A stretch of 48,483 nucleotides of DNA from Caulobacteraceae bacterium (GTDB taxonomy: Bacteria > Pseudomonadota > Alphaproteobacteria > Caulobacterales > Caulobacteraceae): NCBI GenBank assembly GCA_947378235.1, contig CANCJE010000003.1, forward strand, positions 1-48,483. The letters run 5' to 3'. The translations under genes and the position numbers were made by a program. Below, piece after piece: positions 34,425 to 43,898 of this stretch. The notes below the pieces were generated by a model. It did no database searches and was not told the origin of the DNA. It worked only from the letters and a program-made list of their open reading frames with translations. How positions within the stretch are numbered: the stretch's first letter is position 1; each line of letters begins with the position of its first letter.

Positions 34425-35321
34425 GTGTCCCGGCTTTTTAGTGCCTATGTGATTGTTGACTGGAGCGCCGCCTCGAAGGCCGCGACCGGGACCGACTGTG
34501 TTTCTATTGGCGTTCTAAAGCGCGATGTTCGCTTTCGGCTGGCCTTTGACTCCTTCACCACCACCACCCGAGCCGAGGCTGAGAAACGTCTAGGTCTGAT
34601 CCTCGATGATCTCAAAAAGCGCAATGAAAAGGCCTTTATCGGCTTTGACTTCCCGCTCGGCTTCCCGACGGGATTGGCTCCGGCTCTGAAGCTGACCACA
34701 GAGCCACGCTGGCGAGCCGTGTGGAATTGGCTCGATAAGATGGTCAAGGACAAGGCGGACAATACCAATAACCGCTTCGGTGTGGCCGCTGAGATCAATC
34801 GTCGGGTCACTGATGGACCGTTCCCGTTCTGGGGCTGTGCACCGCGCGACACGCTCACGACCCTGCAGCCCAAAAAGACTCGCGACCATGTTGAGGGCGA
34901 CCTTCCAGAGATGCGCCTCACGGATATTGCCGCAAAGACCGGTCGCTCGATTTGGAAACTCTACTATGCGGGCTCAATCGGCGGACAGACCATCCTGGGC
35001 ATCCCTGCGGTCAGCCGCCTGAAAGCCGCCAAGGCCGACGCCATGAGGATCTGGCCGCTGGAAACCGGCTGGAAAACGCTTACCCCAGCAGAACTGGACG
35101 GCGTTGATCTGGTCGTTGCAGAGGTGGATCCTATGGCCGCCAAGGCCAATCCTGCGCCGGGCGAAGCCAAGGCCATCGCCCAGCTTCGCGCCCTTGCTGA
35201 ACAGTTTGCAAAGCTGGATGAGGCCGGGAAGTTTGGCGACCTGTTCGCCGCGCCCAAGGGCCTGGATGAGGCCAGCCTCGAGATTTCCCAAACCGAAGAG
35301 GGTTGGATTCTCGGGTCCTAA
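34425..35321 (+). CDS. Uncharacterised protein, probable RNase H-like fold
   Basis: The 298-residue product begins with a strand-rich segment AYVIVDWSAASKAATGTD and later has KAFIGFDFPLGFPTGL; these paired aspartate-bearing strands resemble DUF429-type proteins predicted to have an RNase H-like fold. Further features are WRAVWNWLDKMVKDKADNTNNRFGVAAEINRR (a long polar helical stretch, quoted in part) and WGCAPRDTLTTL. In some genomes relatives carry a CbiG-like cobalamin name, but no cobalamin gene is nearby and I see no support for that. The GTG at 34425 with GGAG six bases upstream is chosen over the GTG at 34371. Function unknown. Confidence 0.75.
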   Translation: MSRLFSAYVIVDWSAASKAATGTDCVSIGVLKRDVRFRLAFDSFTTTTRAEAEKRLGLILDDLKKRNEKAFIGFDFPLGFPTGLAPALKLTTEPRWRAVWNWLDKMVKDKADNTNNRFGVAAEINRRVTDGPFPFWGCAPRDTLTTLQPKKTRDHVEGDLPEMRLTDIAAKTGRSIWKLYYAGSIGGQTILGIPAVSRLKAAKADAMRIWPLETGWKTLTPAELDGVDLVVAEVDPMAAKANPAPGEAKAIAQLRALAEQFAKLDEAGKFGDLFAAPKGLDEASLEISQTEEGWILGS

Positions 35322-35329
35322 GGGTAGCC

Positions 35330-35421
35330 CCTCATCCTTCGACAGGCTCAGGATGAGGATGAGGATCAGGTAATCGAACCACTATCAGTCCTCCTCATGC
35401 TGAGCCTGTCGAAGCACGAGG
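35330..35421. repeat. REP-like hairpin pair, copy 2
   Basis: Two 29-base hairpins in opposite orientation lie at 35330-35358 and 35393-35421, 34 bases apart. The second arm is identical to the second arm of copy 1; the first differs at one base of the stem (A instead of G, turning a G-T pair into A-T). It separates the unknown gene from the convergent helicase gene. Confidence 0.9.
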
Positions 35422-35441
35422 AGGGTCATAGGTTAGAGGCT

Positions 35442-36842
35442 TTAATCCACAGGGCTCCAGCGCTGCGCCGACGAAGCAACGGCAGGCTTGGCTGCGCCTT
35501 GACGCTGACCGCCTTGGCCTTGGCCTTGACCTTGGCGCTGACCACCACCGCCGGAGCGACCACGACCACCGCCGCCATTGCCACCGCCGCCACCAGGGCC
35601 GCCGCGACGCTGAGGACGGCCGCCATCACGGCCTTCGCGAGACTTGGGCTGAGCCAAGCTCTGCTCAGGGACCGGAAGGGAAACAGTGCGTGCCGCAATT
35701 TCACCCAAGACCTTATCACCCCGGCGATCGATCGCAGGAATGGTCTGGCGCGTGGTGCGTTGAATATCGCGCAGCAGGCCGCGTTCATCATCGGCGCAGA
35801 AGCTGATGGCCGAACCGTCGGCACCGGCGCGGGCCGTGCGGCCAATACGGTGCACATAGGCCTCTGGGACCTGCGGCAGTTCGTAATTGATCACATGCGA
35901 GACGGCATCGATGTCGATGCCGCGCGCGGCGATATCGGTCGCAATCAAGGCGCGGACCTTGCCAGCCTTAAAGGCGGCCAGAGCGCGTTCCCGCTGGCCT
36001 TGGCTCTTGTCGCCATGGATGGCCGCAGCCGTGACGCCGACCGCTTCCATATATTGCGCAACCCGGTCGGCACCGCGCTTGGTGCGGGTAAAGACGATGG
36101 TGCGTGAGAAGGCAGGGTCAGAGAACAGATCGGCCAGCAGGGCGCGCTTGCGCGGCGCCTCAATGAAGATCAGCTTTTGATCAATCCGCTCAACCGTGGT
36201 CGCGCCAGGGGTGACAGCGACCTTGACCGGATCCACCAGCATTTCACCCGCCAAGCGGCTGATTTCGGTGGGCATGGTGGCCGAGAAGAACAGGTTTTGA
36301 CGCTTTTTGCTCATGGTCGCGACGATCTTGCGGATCGGCACCACAAAGCCGAGGTCGAGCATCTGGTCGGCTTCATCGAGCACGAGGATTTCGCAGGCCG
36401 ACAGATCCGCCGTACGCTCGGCCATATGGTCCATCAGACGGCCCGGTGTCGCCACCAGAATGTCGATACCCGTGGTCAGGGCCTTGATCTGCGGGCCATA
36501 TTTGGCACCGCCGAAGATCACGGCAACGCTCATGCCCATATGGCGCCCATAGGAACGGAAGCTCTCGGCAATCTGAGTGGCCAGTTCGCGGGTGGGCGAC
36601 AGGACCAAACAGCGGCAACCACGGCGCGGCGCGGCCTTCTTGTCGGCAGCGAGACGGTGCAGGATCGGCAGGGCGAAGGCAGCCGTCTTGCCGGTACCGG
36701 TTTGGGCGATGCCCAGAAGGTCGCGGCCCTCGAGAACGGGCGGAATAGCCTGGGCTTGGATGGGTGTAGGGGTCTCATAGCCTTCAGCCGCCAGCGCCTT
36801 AAGCAGCAGCGGGTTCAGACGTAGATCAGTAAATTGAGTCAC
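35442..36842 (-). CDS. DEAD-box RNA helicase, RhlE-like, with Gly/Arg/Gln-rich tail
   Basis: The 466-residue protein has all core motifs of DEAD-box helicases: the Q motif (TPTPIQAQAIP), AQTGTGKT at 46-53, PTRELA, DEAD at 156-159, SAT, and HRIGRTARAG. The tail after about residue 400 is low-complexity, rich in Gly, Arg and Gln (GGNGGGGRGRSGGGGQRQGQ), a likely RNA-binding, disordered segment. RhlE-type enzymes act in ribosome assembly and RNA turnover, often in the cold. The frame is open to a TTG at 36860, but GTG at 36842 gives the usual start MTQFTDLRLNP; neither has a strong ribosome site. About 270 bases upstream hold no gene I can support and may be a long leader, as in cold-induced helicases. 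Confidence 0.93.
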   Translation of the reverse strand: MTQFTDLRLNPLLLKALAAEGYETPTPIQAQAIPPVLEGRDLLGIAQTGTGKTAAFALPILHRLAADKKAAPRRGCRCLVLSPTRELATQIAESFRSYGRHMGMSVAVIFGGAKYGPQIKALTTGIDILVATPGRLMDHMAERTADLSACEILVLDEADQMLDLGFVVPIRKIVATMSKKRQNLFFSATMPTEISRLAGEMLVDPVKVAVTPGATTVERIDQKLIFIEAPRKRALLADLFSDPAFSRTIVFTRTKRGADRVAQYMEAVGVTAAAIHGDKSQGQRERALAAFKAGKVRALIATDIAARGIDIDAVSHVINYELPQVPEAYVHRIGRTARAGADGSAISFCADDERGLLRDIQRTTRQTIPAIDRRGDKVLGEIAARTVSLPVPEQSLAQPKSREGRDGGRPQRRGGPGGGGGNGGGGRGRSGGGGQRQGQGQGQGGQRQGAAKPAVASSAQRWSPVD

Positions 36843-37113
36843 GGAGGACTTCTCTTTCAAACAGCGATCGTCGCGCGGGGCCGAGACTCTCGGACCGACC
36901 GCGCGATGCCGCGAGGCTTATCTATGAAAGCGCCCCGCGTGGCCTGGGCGATCTATGCGAAAATTCGCAGGCGCTCGACAGGCTGGGACAAAGGAACGTC
37001 CCCTCACGCGGCTGGAGCACCGTATATCAGGCCATCACGGGCCCGCCAGGGCTTGTCGGTCAGATCGCCTTGAAAGTCAAGGCTTTGCTGCGACGCAGCA
37101 GAATACAGGCCCC

Positions 37114-38274
37114 CTAGCCGTTGAAGCCGCGTACGGCCTCAATGATCTGATCTTGGGTGGCGATGTCGAGATAGGGGTGCATCGGAAGACTGATAACCTT
37201 ACCGGCCTTAGCCTCCGTCACGGGCAAACCGCCTGCCCCTTGGGGGTAATGGCTGTAGGCCGACTGCATATGCATGGGTACGGGATAATAGACGGCAGAG
37301 GGGATCGATTGGCTCTTTAGATGGGCAGCCAACCCGTCACGGTCCGGATGCTCAATCGTATATTGCGCCCAGGTCGAGACGCCGCCCGCAATGACGCCGG
37401 GGGCAGTTGCTGCACTTCCGGCAAAACCGGCGGCATAACGGTCAGCAACCTGATTGCGCAGAACGATTTCTTCGGCAAACAGGCTCAGCTTTTCGATCAG
37501 GATCGCAGCCTGGATCGTGTCCAGACGGCTGTTCATGCCGATGCGCATATTCAGATATTTCGGGTCATGATCGAAAGTGCGCCCGGCAATATCGCTCTTC
37601 ACTGCCTTGCCATGAACACGCAGACTGTCCATCCGCTCGGCCAGATCGGCATCATCGGTCAAAACCGCTCCGCCGTCGCCATAACAGCCCAAAGGCTTGG
37701 CCGGAAAAAAGCTGGTGGTGGTCACATCAGCCCAATGGCCCGGATGCTGGCCGTTCAGGGTGCAACCAAAGCCTTGGGCACTGTCGGCGATCAGTTTCAG
37801 GCCATGGCGCTGACAGATGGCCGAAATGGCGGGATAGTCGGCGGGCTGGCCAAACAGATCAACGGCGATCACTGCCTTAGGGGTCAGTCGCCCCTCTGCC
37901 TTCACCGCGACAATGGCCGCTTCGAGCTTTTGCGGATCGAGATTGTAGGTGTCCGGCAGGATGTCGACAAAGACCGGCTCAGCCAAGGTCCAGGGCACGA
38001 CTTCTGCGGTGGCTGCGAAGGTGAAGCTCGGACAGAAAACCGCATCTCCGGCCCCGATGTCCCACGCCAGCAGCGGCAGGGCGATCGCGTCTGTGCCATT
38101 GGCGCAGGAGACCCCGAACTTGGCCCCGGAAAACTCGGCCAAGGCGCGCTCGAAGGCACCCACCTCTGGGCCCATCACATAGGCCCCATGGGCCAAAACC
38201 CGCGCAATGGCGGCGTCGAGCGCAGGCTTAATACGGCTCTGTTGGGCAGCGAGATCGATAAAGGCAATGGTCAT
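37114..38274 (-). CDS. DegT/DnrJ/EryC1/StrS sugar aminotransferase, WbpE-like
   Basis: The 386-residue PLP enzyme has the family wording FIDLAAQQ at the N-terminus, CANGTDAI at 58-64, Asp164 in LIADSAQGFG, the PLP lysine Lys193 in SFFPAKPLGCYGDGG and IGMNSRLDTIQAAIL. It transfers an amino group to a keto sugar nucleotide; the closest described type by wording is WbpE, which makes a 3-amino sugar for surface polysaccharide. AGGACC precedes the ATG at 38274; the longer frame to 38328 is not supported. A HAD phosphatase of the heptose type lies upstream on the same strand (about 105 bases away), so both may serve LPS or capsule synthesis. Confidence 0.9.
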   Translation of the reverse strand: MTIAFIDLAAQQSRIKPALDAAIARVLAHGAYVMGPEVGAFERALAEFSGAKFGVSCANGTDAIALPLLAWDIGAGDAVFCPSFTFAATAEVVPWTLAEPVFVDILPDTYNLDPQKLEAAIVAVKAEGRLTPKAVIAVDLFGQPADYPAISAICQRHGLKLIADSAQGFGCTLNGQHPGHWADVTTTSFFPAKPLGCYGDGGAVLTDDADLAERMDSLRVHGKAVKSDIAGRTFDHDPKYLNMRIGMNSRLDTIQAAILIEKLSLFAEEIVLRNQVADRYAAGFAGSAATAPGVIAGGVSTWAQYTIEHPDRDGLAAHLKSQSIPSAVYYPVPMHMQSAYSHYPQGAGGLPVTEAKAGKVISLPMHPYLDIATQDQIIEAVRGFNG

Positions 38275-38380
38275 GCGGGTCCTGCTGATTGGCAAAAGGA
38301 CGGATTCATCACCCGGGCGATAGGTCAATTCGGGGGCTCATGGCCAGACAAACCGTGTAACCAATCGTAAGTCCGATGGT

Positions 38381-38917
38381 CTAAAGGCTGCCCAAAACCC
38401 CAGCCAAGGCCTGATCGACGGGACCGGTTCGGTAGAGTAGGCCTCGAACGCCAGCGCGCTCGCCCGCCTCAATATCGGTAGACCGATCTCCGATGACCAA
38501 GGAACGGGACAGGTCGAGGTTGAAATCCGCCGCTGCCCTGAGGATCATGCCGGGATTGGGTTTGCGATCGGGATGGTCAGGGTGACGATAGTCATCAACC
38601 CAAGCATCCGGCAAAAAGGGACAATAGTAGAAGGCATCAACCGTCGCACCGATCTCAGCCAGTTGCGCCTGCATGACCGTGTGAAAATGATCGACATCGG
38701 CCTCAACGAACATTCCCCGCCCGATACCCGATTGGTTCGAGATCACGATGACAGCAAAATTGGCCTGATTGGCCATCAAGACCGCTTCGCGAGCCCCCGG
38801 CAGCCAGTCGAGTTTCGCAGGGTCCACGACATAGCCATGATCGACATTCAGTACCCCGTCGCGGTCAAAAAAGACAGCAGGACGCCTGATAGGCTCTTGG
38901 CAGGTTGAGTGGGGCAA
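38381..38917 (-). CDS. HAD-family phosphatase, GmhB / histidinol-phosphatase-like
   Basis: The 178-residue protein has the HAD motifs: FFDRDGVLN with Asp18 and Asp20, VISNQSGIGRG, and the basic RKPNPGM segment followed by VIGDRSTDIEAG. This is the GmhB type, which removes the 7-phosphate from heptose bisphosphate in ADP-heptose synthesis. The zinc loop of GmhB, normally with several cysteines before RKP, has only one Cys (YYCPFLPDA) and reads HPDHPDRKP, so zinc binding may be lost or use histidines. The start is TTG at 38917 with a strong AAGGAG eight bases upstream, which decides it. It precedes the sugar aminotransferase gene. Confidence 0.87.
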   Translation of the reverse strand: MPHSTCQEPIRRPAVFFDRDGVLNVDHGYVVDPAKLDWLPGAREAVLMANQANFAVIVISNQSGIGRGMFVEADVDHFHTVMQAQLAEIGATVDAFYYCPFLPDAWVDDYRHPDHPDRKPNPGMILRAAADFNLDLSRSLVIGDRSTDIEAGERAGVRGLLYRTGPVDQALAGVLGSL

Positions 38918-39277
38918 GGGGCAGTCTCCTTAACCGAGAGATAGGGCCGCTGCCCCTCTCCCCGCTCAAAGCGTGACGTCAACCGCCCAAGCCGAAGAAT
39001 TATGCTCATATCATGATCGGGACTGGCAAGGGCTAGGCCATAAATTATGGCCTCCGGCGATCGACCGGACTCAATCAGTTTTTTTGCGCAATTTGGGGGC
39101 GTGCATGTGGCCTAAGCACCGGCGTCAACTATCTCAGCAAATGAGGTGTTTCACAGCGACAGAGTGAATGAATCTTGCCGATCCATCGGCTAAGGATCGA
39201 CATCTGTGAAGTTTTCGGCAAAAACACTCCGCCCCGCGCGCCCGCGCTTGGGGATATTGATATTTGAGGGTTCCGCG
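38918..39277. promoter_or_regulatory. gltB leader / divergent promoter region with a 19-base palindrome
   Basis: These 360 bases lie between the divergent HAD phosphatase and gltB genes and contain no gene I can support. At 39035-39053 AGGCCATAA and TTATGGCCT form a perfect 9-bp palindrome around a single A. The tight centre makes a protein-binding operator more likely than an RNA hairpin. A T-run follows at about 39080. The palindrome is about 225 bases before the gltB start, so it could serve either gene. The possible 64-codon frame at 38973-39167 has no ribosome site and is not called. Confidence 0.45.
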
Positions 39278-42200
39278 ATGCGTTCGCCGATCAAGCAAGG
39301 CCTATACGACCCCCGCAACGAGCATGACGCTTGTGGCGTTGGATTCATTGCCAATATCAAAGGGTTAAAGACCCACGATATCGTCAAACAGGGCTTGCAG
39401 ATTCTGATCAATATCGACCATCGCGGCGCCGTGGGCGCTGATCCGATGGTGGGCGATGGCGCTGGCTGTTTGATTCAGATTCCCGACGCCCTATTACGCG
39501 ACTGGGCCAAGGGGCAGAATCTGACCCTGCCTGCGGTCGGTGACTATGCCGTGGCCATGTGTTTTCTGCCGCGCGATGCCGAAGCCCGTGAAATGGCGAC
39601 GAGCCAATTCGAGCACTTCATCCGCGTCGAAGGTCAGTCCCTGCTCGGCTGGCGCGATGTGCCGGTTGATACCGCTGTGCTCGGAACCGCCGTGCTGGCC
39701 GATATGCCTGTGATCCGTCAGGCGATCGTCGTTCGCGGCGAAAAGACCAAGGATCAAGACGCCTTCGAGCGCAAGCTTCTGGCCATCCGTAAGCAGACTC
39801 AAAACCCTCTGGCTGATCAGGCCAACAAGCGCGACCTGCCGACCCTGACCGACTTCTATATGCCGTCCTTCTCGACCCGGACCGTAGTCTATAAGGGTCT
39901 GTTGCTGGCAGATCAGGTTGGAACCTTCTATCTCGACCTGAAAAATCCCCTGACCCAGTCGGCTGTGGCCATGGTTCACCAGCGGTTCTCGACCAACACC
40001 TTCCCCTCTTGGAAGCTGGCCCACCCCTATCGGTTCATCGCCCACAATGGCGAGATCAACACGGTGCGCGGCAACGTCAACTGGATGAATGCCCGCCGCC
40101 GCACCTTGGAATCCCCGCTGCTGGGGCCTGATCTGGACAAGATGTGGCCGCTGATCCCCCATGGTCAGTCCGACACGGCGTGCCTAGACAATGCCCTAGA
40201 GCTGCTCTTGGCGGGCGGCTATCCGCTGGCCCATGCCATGATGATGCTGATCCCAGAGGCCTGGTCCGGCAATCAGCAGATGGACCCCAAGCGCAAGGCC
40301 TTCTACGAATATTACGCCGCCCTTATGGAACCATGGGACGGTCCGGCCGCGATTGCCTTCACCGACGGTCGCCAGATCGGTGCCACGCTGGACCGCAACG
40401 GCCTGCGCCCTGCCCGCTTCATCCTGACCGACGACGACCATGTGATTATGGCCTCAGAGTCGGGCGTCCTGCCGATCGCCGAAGAGCGCATCACCCGCAA
40501 GTGGCGCCTCCAGCCGGGCAAGATGCTGCTGATCGACCTGGAACTGGGCAAGATCATTGAGGATAGCGAGATCAAGCGCACCCTCGCCGAGGCCCAGCCC
40601 TATGACGAATGGCTCAGCGAGACCCAGTTCAAGCTGGAAGAGTTGCCCGTCTCGGTCGAAGAGACCTATGGCGAGGGCGATCCCCAGACCTTGCTCGATC
40701 GACAGCAGGCCTTTGGCTATACGCAAGAGGACCTGAAGTTCTTCCTCGCCCCAATGGCGACCACCGCCGAAGACCCCATCGGGTCCATGGGCGCGGACAC
40801 GCCGATTGCGGTTCTGTCGGAACGCTCCAAGCTGCTCTACGACTATTTCAAGCAAAACTTCGCCCAGGTCACCAACCCACCCATCGACCCGATCCGCGAA
40901 GAGTTGGTCATGTCGCTGGTCTCGATGATCGGCCCGCGTCCGAACCTGCTTGGCCATCATGCAGGAACCCACAAGCGGTTGGAAGTGGCTCAACCGGTCC
41001 TGACCAATGCTAAGCTGGACAAGATCCGCGCCATTTCTGAACTGCTGGACGGTGCTTTCCGCACCGCGACCATCGACACCACTTGGGCTGCCAGCGAAGG
41101 CGCTGCGGGCTTGGAGTCGGCCATCGAAAAGATGTGCTGGGCCGCGACCGAGGCTGTGCTGGCCGACAGCAACATCCTGATCCTATCGGACCGGGCGGTT
41201 GGCCCTGACCGCATCGCCATCCCGGCCGCTCTGGCCACAGCGGCGGTGCACCATCACCTGATCCGCCAAGGCCTGCGCATGCAGACCGGCCTTGTCATCG
41301 AGACCGGTGAGGCACGTGAGGTCCATCACTTCTGCGTTCTGGCAGGCTATGGTGCCGAGGCCGTTAACCCCTATCTGGCCTTCGAGACCCTAGAGGCCAT
41401 CCGCGTCAAGGCGGGCATGAGCCTCAGCGCCTCTGAGGTTCAGAAGAACTATATCAAGGCCATCGGTAAGGGCGTGCTCAAGGTCATGTCCAAGATGGGC
41501 ATCTCGACCTATCAGTCCTATTGCGGCGCTCAGATCTTTGACGCTGTCGGCCTGTCGACCGCTCTGATCGAGAAATATTTCACCGGCACCGCCACCATGA
41601 TTGAAGGTGTGGGCCTGCTCGAAGTGGCCGAAGAGACCGTGCGCCGTCACCGCGACGCCTATGCCGACACGCCAATCTATCGCGATGCACTGGATGTCGG
41701 CGGGGCCTATGCCTTCCGTATTCGCGGCGAGGAACATGCGTGGAACCCAGACTCGGTGTCAAAGCTGCAACATGCCGTGCGGGGCAATCTGCCTGGCGAA
41801 TATGCTGCCTTTGCTGCCAGCATCAACGAGCAGAACAAGCGCCTTTTGACCATTCGCGGTCTGATGGAATTCAAATTCGCCGACACGCCCCTCTCGATTG
41901 ATGATGTCGAACCAGCGGCGGAAATCGTCAAGCGCTTTGCCACCGGGGCCATGAGCTTTGGCTCGATCAGCCGCGAGGCCCACACGACCTTGGCTGTGGC
42001 CATGAACCGGATCGGCGCGCGCTCGAACACCGGTGAAGGCGGCGAAGAGGCTGACCGTTTCGTGCGTCTGCCCAATGGCGATTCCATGCGCTCGGCCATC
42101 AAGCAGGTCGCCTCGGGTCGCTTTGGCGTCACGGCGGAATATCTGGTCAATGCCGACGATATCCAGATCAAGATGGCCCAGGGCGCAAAGCCTGGTGAGG

Positions 42201-43876
42201 GCGGACAACTGCCCGGTCACAAGGTCGATGCCAATATTGCCAAGGTGCGCCACTCCACCCCGGGCGTGGGCCTGATCAGCCCACCGCCGCACCACGATAT
42301 CTATTCCATCGAAGATCTGGCCCAACTGATCCACGACCTGAAGAACGTCAATTCGGGTGCACGTATTTCGGTTAAGCTGGTGTCTGAAGTCGGCGTCGGA
42401 ACGGTCGCGGCAGGTGTGAGCAAGTCTCGCGCCGACCACGTGACCATTTCCGGATTTGAAGGCGGCACGGGGGCATCGCCCCTCACCTCCCTGACCCATG
42501 CCGGATCGCCTTGGGAAATCGGCCTCGCCGAAACCCAGCAGACCCTGCTGCTCAATGGCCTGCGCGGCCGGATCGCAGTTCAGGCCGATGGCGGACTTCG
42601 CACCGGTCGGGACGTCGCTGTCGCGGCCCTGCTCGGTGCCGATGAGTTCGGCTTTGCCACCGCACCGCTGATCGCGGCGGGCTGTATCATGATGCGCAAA
42701 TGTCACCTCAATACCTGCCCGGTTGGTGTTGCAACCCAAGACCCGGTGCTGCGCGCGCGCTTCACCGGCCAGCCAGAGCATGTGATCAACTACTTCTTCT
42801 TCGTGGCCGAAGAGCTGCGCGCCATCATGGCCCAGCTTGGCATCCGCACCATGAATGAGATGATTGGCCGGGTGGAACTGCTCCATGCCCGCCCCGTCGT
42901 TGAACAGTGGAAGGCCAAGGGCGTTGACCTGAGCAAGCTGCTCTATATGCCCGACATCCCTGCCGATCTGCCGCGCTGGAACAATGAGCGGCAAGATCAC
43001 GGGCTGGAAAAGGCCTTGGATCACAGCCTGATCGCCGCCGCCCAGCCCGCGTTGGAGCGTGGCGAGCCAGTGACGATCAATGCCACCGTCTGCAACGTCA
43101 ATCGCAGCGTCGGGGCCATGCTGTCCGGAGCCGTCGCGCGCAAATATGGCCATGCGGGCCTGCCAACCGACACGATCAGCATCACCCTGACCGGCACGGC
43201 GGGACAGAGCTTCGGGGCCTTCTTGGCTCAGGGCATCAGCCTGACCCTGATCGGCGACGGCAATGACTATGTCGGCAAGGGCCTGTCCGGTGGCCGCGTC
43301 ATTGTGCGCCAACCTGACGACCTGAAACGCGATCCCACCCAGAACATCATTGTGGGCAACACGGTGCTGTACGGGGCTATTGCCGGTCAAGCCTACTTCT
43401 CCGGCGTGGCAGGTGAGCGCTTTGCGGTTCGCAACTCTGGTGCCACCGCCGTGGTGGAAGGCACGGGCGACCATGCCTGCGAATATATGACTGGCGGCGT
43501 TGTCGCCGTTCTGGGGGCCACGGGCCGTAACTTCGCGGCAGGCATGTCCGGCGGCGTGGCCTATGTCTATAATCCAGAGGGAACCTTTGAAGCCCTCTGT
43601 AACCGCGCCATGGTCGATCTGGAGCCGCTTGAGGCCTCAAGCCTTGAAGACAGCGCCAACGATAATGGCCTGGCCGACATGCTGCGGTTCGACAATGAGC
43701 GCCTGCGCCGGTTGATCGAACAGCACCTTGCCCACACCGGCAGCGCCCGCGCCCGCCACATCCTCGACACCTGGGACACCTCGGTCACCCAGTTCGTCAA
43801 GGTCATGCCAAAAGACTACCGCCGGGCCTTGATGGACCAGCAGGCCGCCTTGGCCGCTGCCGTCGCCGCCGAATAG
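39278..43876 (+). CDS. gltB: Glutamate synthase (NADPH) large subunit GltB
   Basis: The 1532-residue protein makes glutamate from glutamine and 2-oxoglutarate with GltD. Cys19, in [12 protein letters not shown], becomes the N-terminal nucleophile of the glutaminase domain after removal of an 18-residue propeptide. The central domain and the FMN-binding synthase domain follow, with the 3Fe-4S cluster cysteines Cys1136, Cys1142 and Cys1147 in the [15 protein letters not shown] region, then the C-terminal GXGXG beta-helix domain ([23 protein letters not shown]). An upstream start at 39206 is open, but the ATG at 39278 with GAGGG upstream gives the normal propeptide. gltD follows after 22 bases. 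Confidence 0.98.
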   Translation: MRSPIKQGLYDPRNEHDACGVGFIANIKGLKTHDIVKQGLQILINIDHRGAVGADPMVGDGAGCLIQIPDALLRDWAKGQNLTLPAVGDYAVAMCFLPRDAEAREMATSQFEHFIRVEGQSLLGWRDVPVDTAVLGTAVLADMPVIRQAIVVRGEKTKDQDAFERKLLAIRKQTQNPLADQANKRDLPTLTDFYMPSFSTRTVVYKGLLLADQVGTFYLDLKNPLTQSAVAMVHQRFSTNTFPSWKLAHPYRFIAHNGEINTVRGNVNWMNARRRTLESPLLGPDLDKMWPLIPHGQSDTACLDNALELLLAGGYPLAHAMMMLIPEAWSGNQQMDPKRKAFYEYYAALMEPWDGPAAIAFTDGRQIGATLDRNGLRPARFILTDDDHVIMASESGVLPIAEERITRKWRLQPGKMLLIDLELGKIIEDSEIKRTLAEAQPYDEWLSETQFKLEELPVSVEETYGEGDPQTLLDRQQAFGYTQEDLKFFLAPMATTAEDPIGSMGADTPIAVLSERSKLLYDYFKQNFAQVTNPPIDPIREELVMSLVSMIGPRPNLLGHHAGTHKRLEVAQPVLTNAKLDKIRAISELLDGAFRTATIDTTWAASEGAAGLESAIEKMCWAATEAVLADSNILILSDRAVGPDRIAIPAALATAAVHHHLIRQGLRMQTGLVIETGEAREVHHFCVLAGYGAEAVNPYLAFETLEAIRVKAGMSLSASEVQKNYIKAIGKGVLKVMSKMGISTYQSYCGAQIFDAVGLSTALIEKYFTGTATMIEGVGLLEVAEETVRRHRDAYADTPIYRDALDVGGAYAFRIRGEEHAWNPDSVSKLQHAVRGNLPGEYAAFAASINEQNKRLLTIRGLMEFKFADTPLSIDDVEPAAEIVKRFATGAMSFGSISREAHTTLAVAMNRIGARSNTGEGGEEADRFVRLPNGDSMRSAIKQVASGRFGVTAEYLVNADDIQIKMAQGAKPGEGGQLPGHKVDANIAKVRHSTPGVGLISPPPHHDIYSIEDLAQLIHDLKNVNSGARISVKLVSEVGVGTVAAGVSKSRADHVTISGFEGGTGASPLTSLTHAGSPWEIGLAETQQTLLLNGLRGRIAVQADGGLRTGRDVAVAALLGADEFGFATAPLIAAGCIMMRKCHLNTCPVGVATQDPVLRARFTGQPEHVINYFFFVAEELRAIMAQLGIRTMNEMIGRVELLHARPVVEQWKAKGVDLSKLLYMPDIPADLPRWNNERQDHGLEKALDHSLIAAAQPALERGEPVTINATVCNVNRSVGAMLSGAVARKYGHAGLPTDTISITLTGTAGQSFGAFLAQGISLTLIGDGNDYVGKGLSGGRVIVRQPDDLKRDPTQNIIVGNTVLYGAIAGQAYFSGVAGERFAVRNSGATAVVEGTGDHACEYMTGGVVAVLGATGRNFAAGMSGGVAYVYNPEGTFEALCNRAMVDLEPLEASSLEDSANDNGLADMLRFDNERLRRLIEQHLAHTGSARARHILDTWDTSVTQFVKVMPKDYRRALMDQQAALAAAVAAE

Positions 43877-43898
43877 TTCGTTCGAGAGAGACAAGATC

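Noticed and set aside
38973..39167. 64-codon open frame in the gltB upstream region
   Set aside because: GTG start without a ribosome site, no domain, and it contains the palindrome, so it is more likely regulatory DNA.
41759..43474. 571-codon open frame antisense to gltB
   Set aside because: It lies fully inside the conserved gltB coding region on the opposite strand, its translation has no recognisable domain, and long antisense frames are expected in GC-rich genes.
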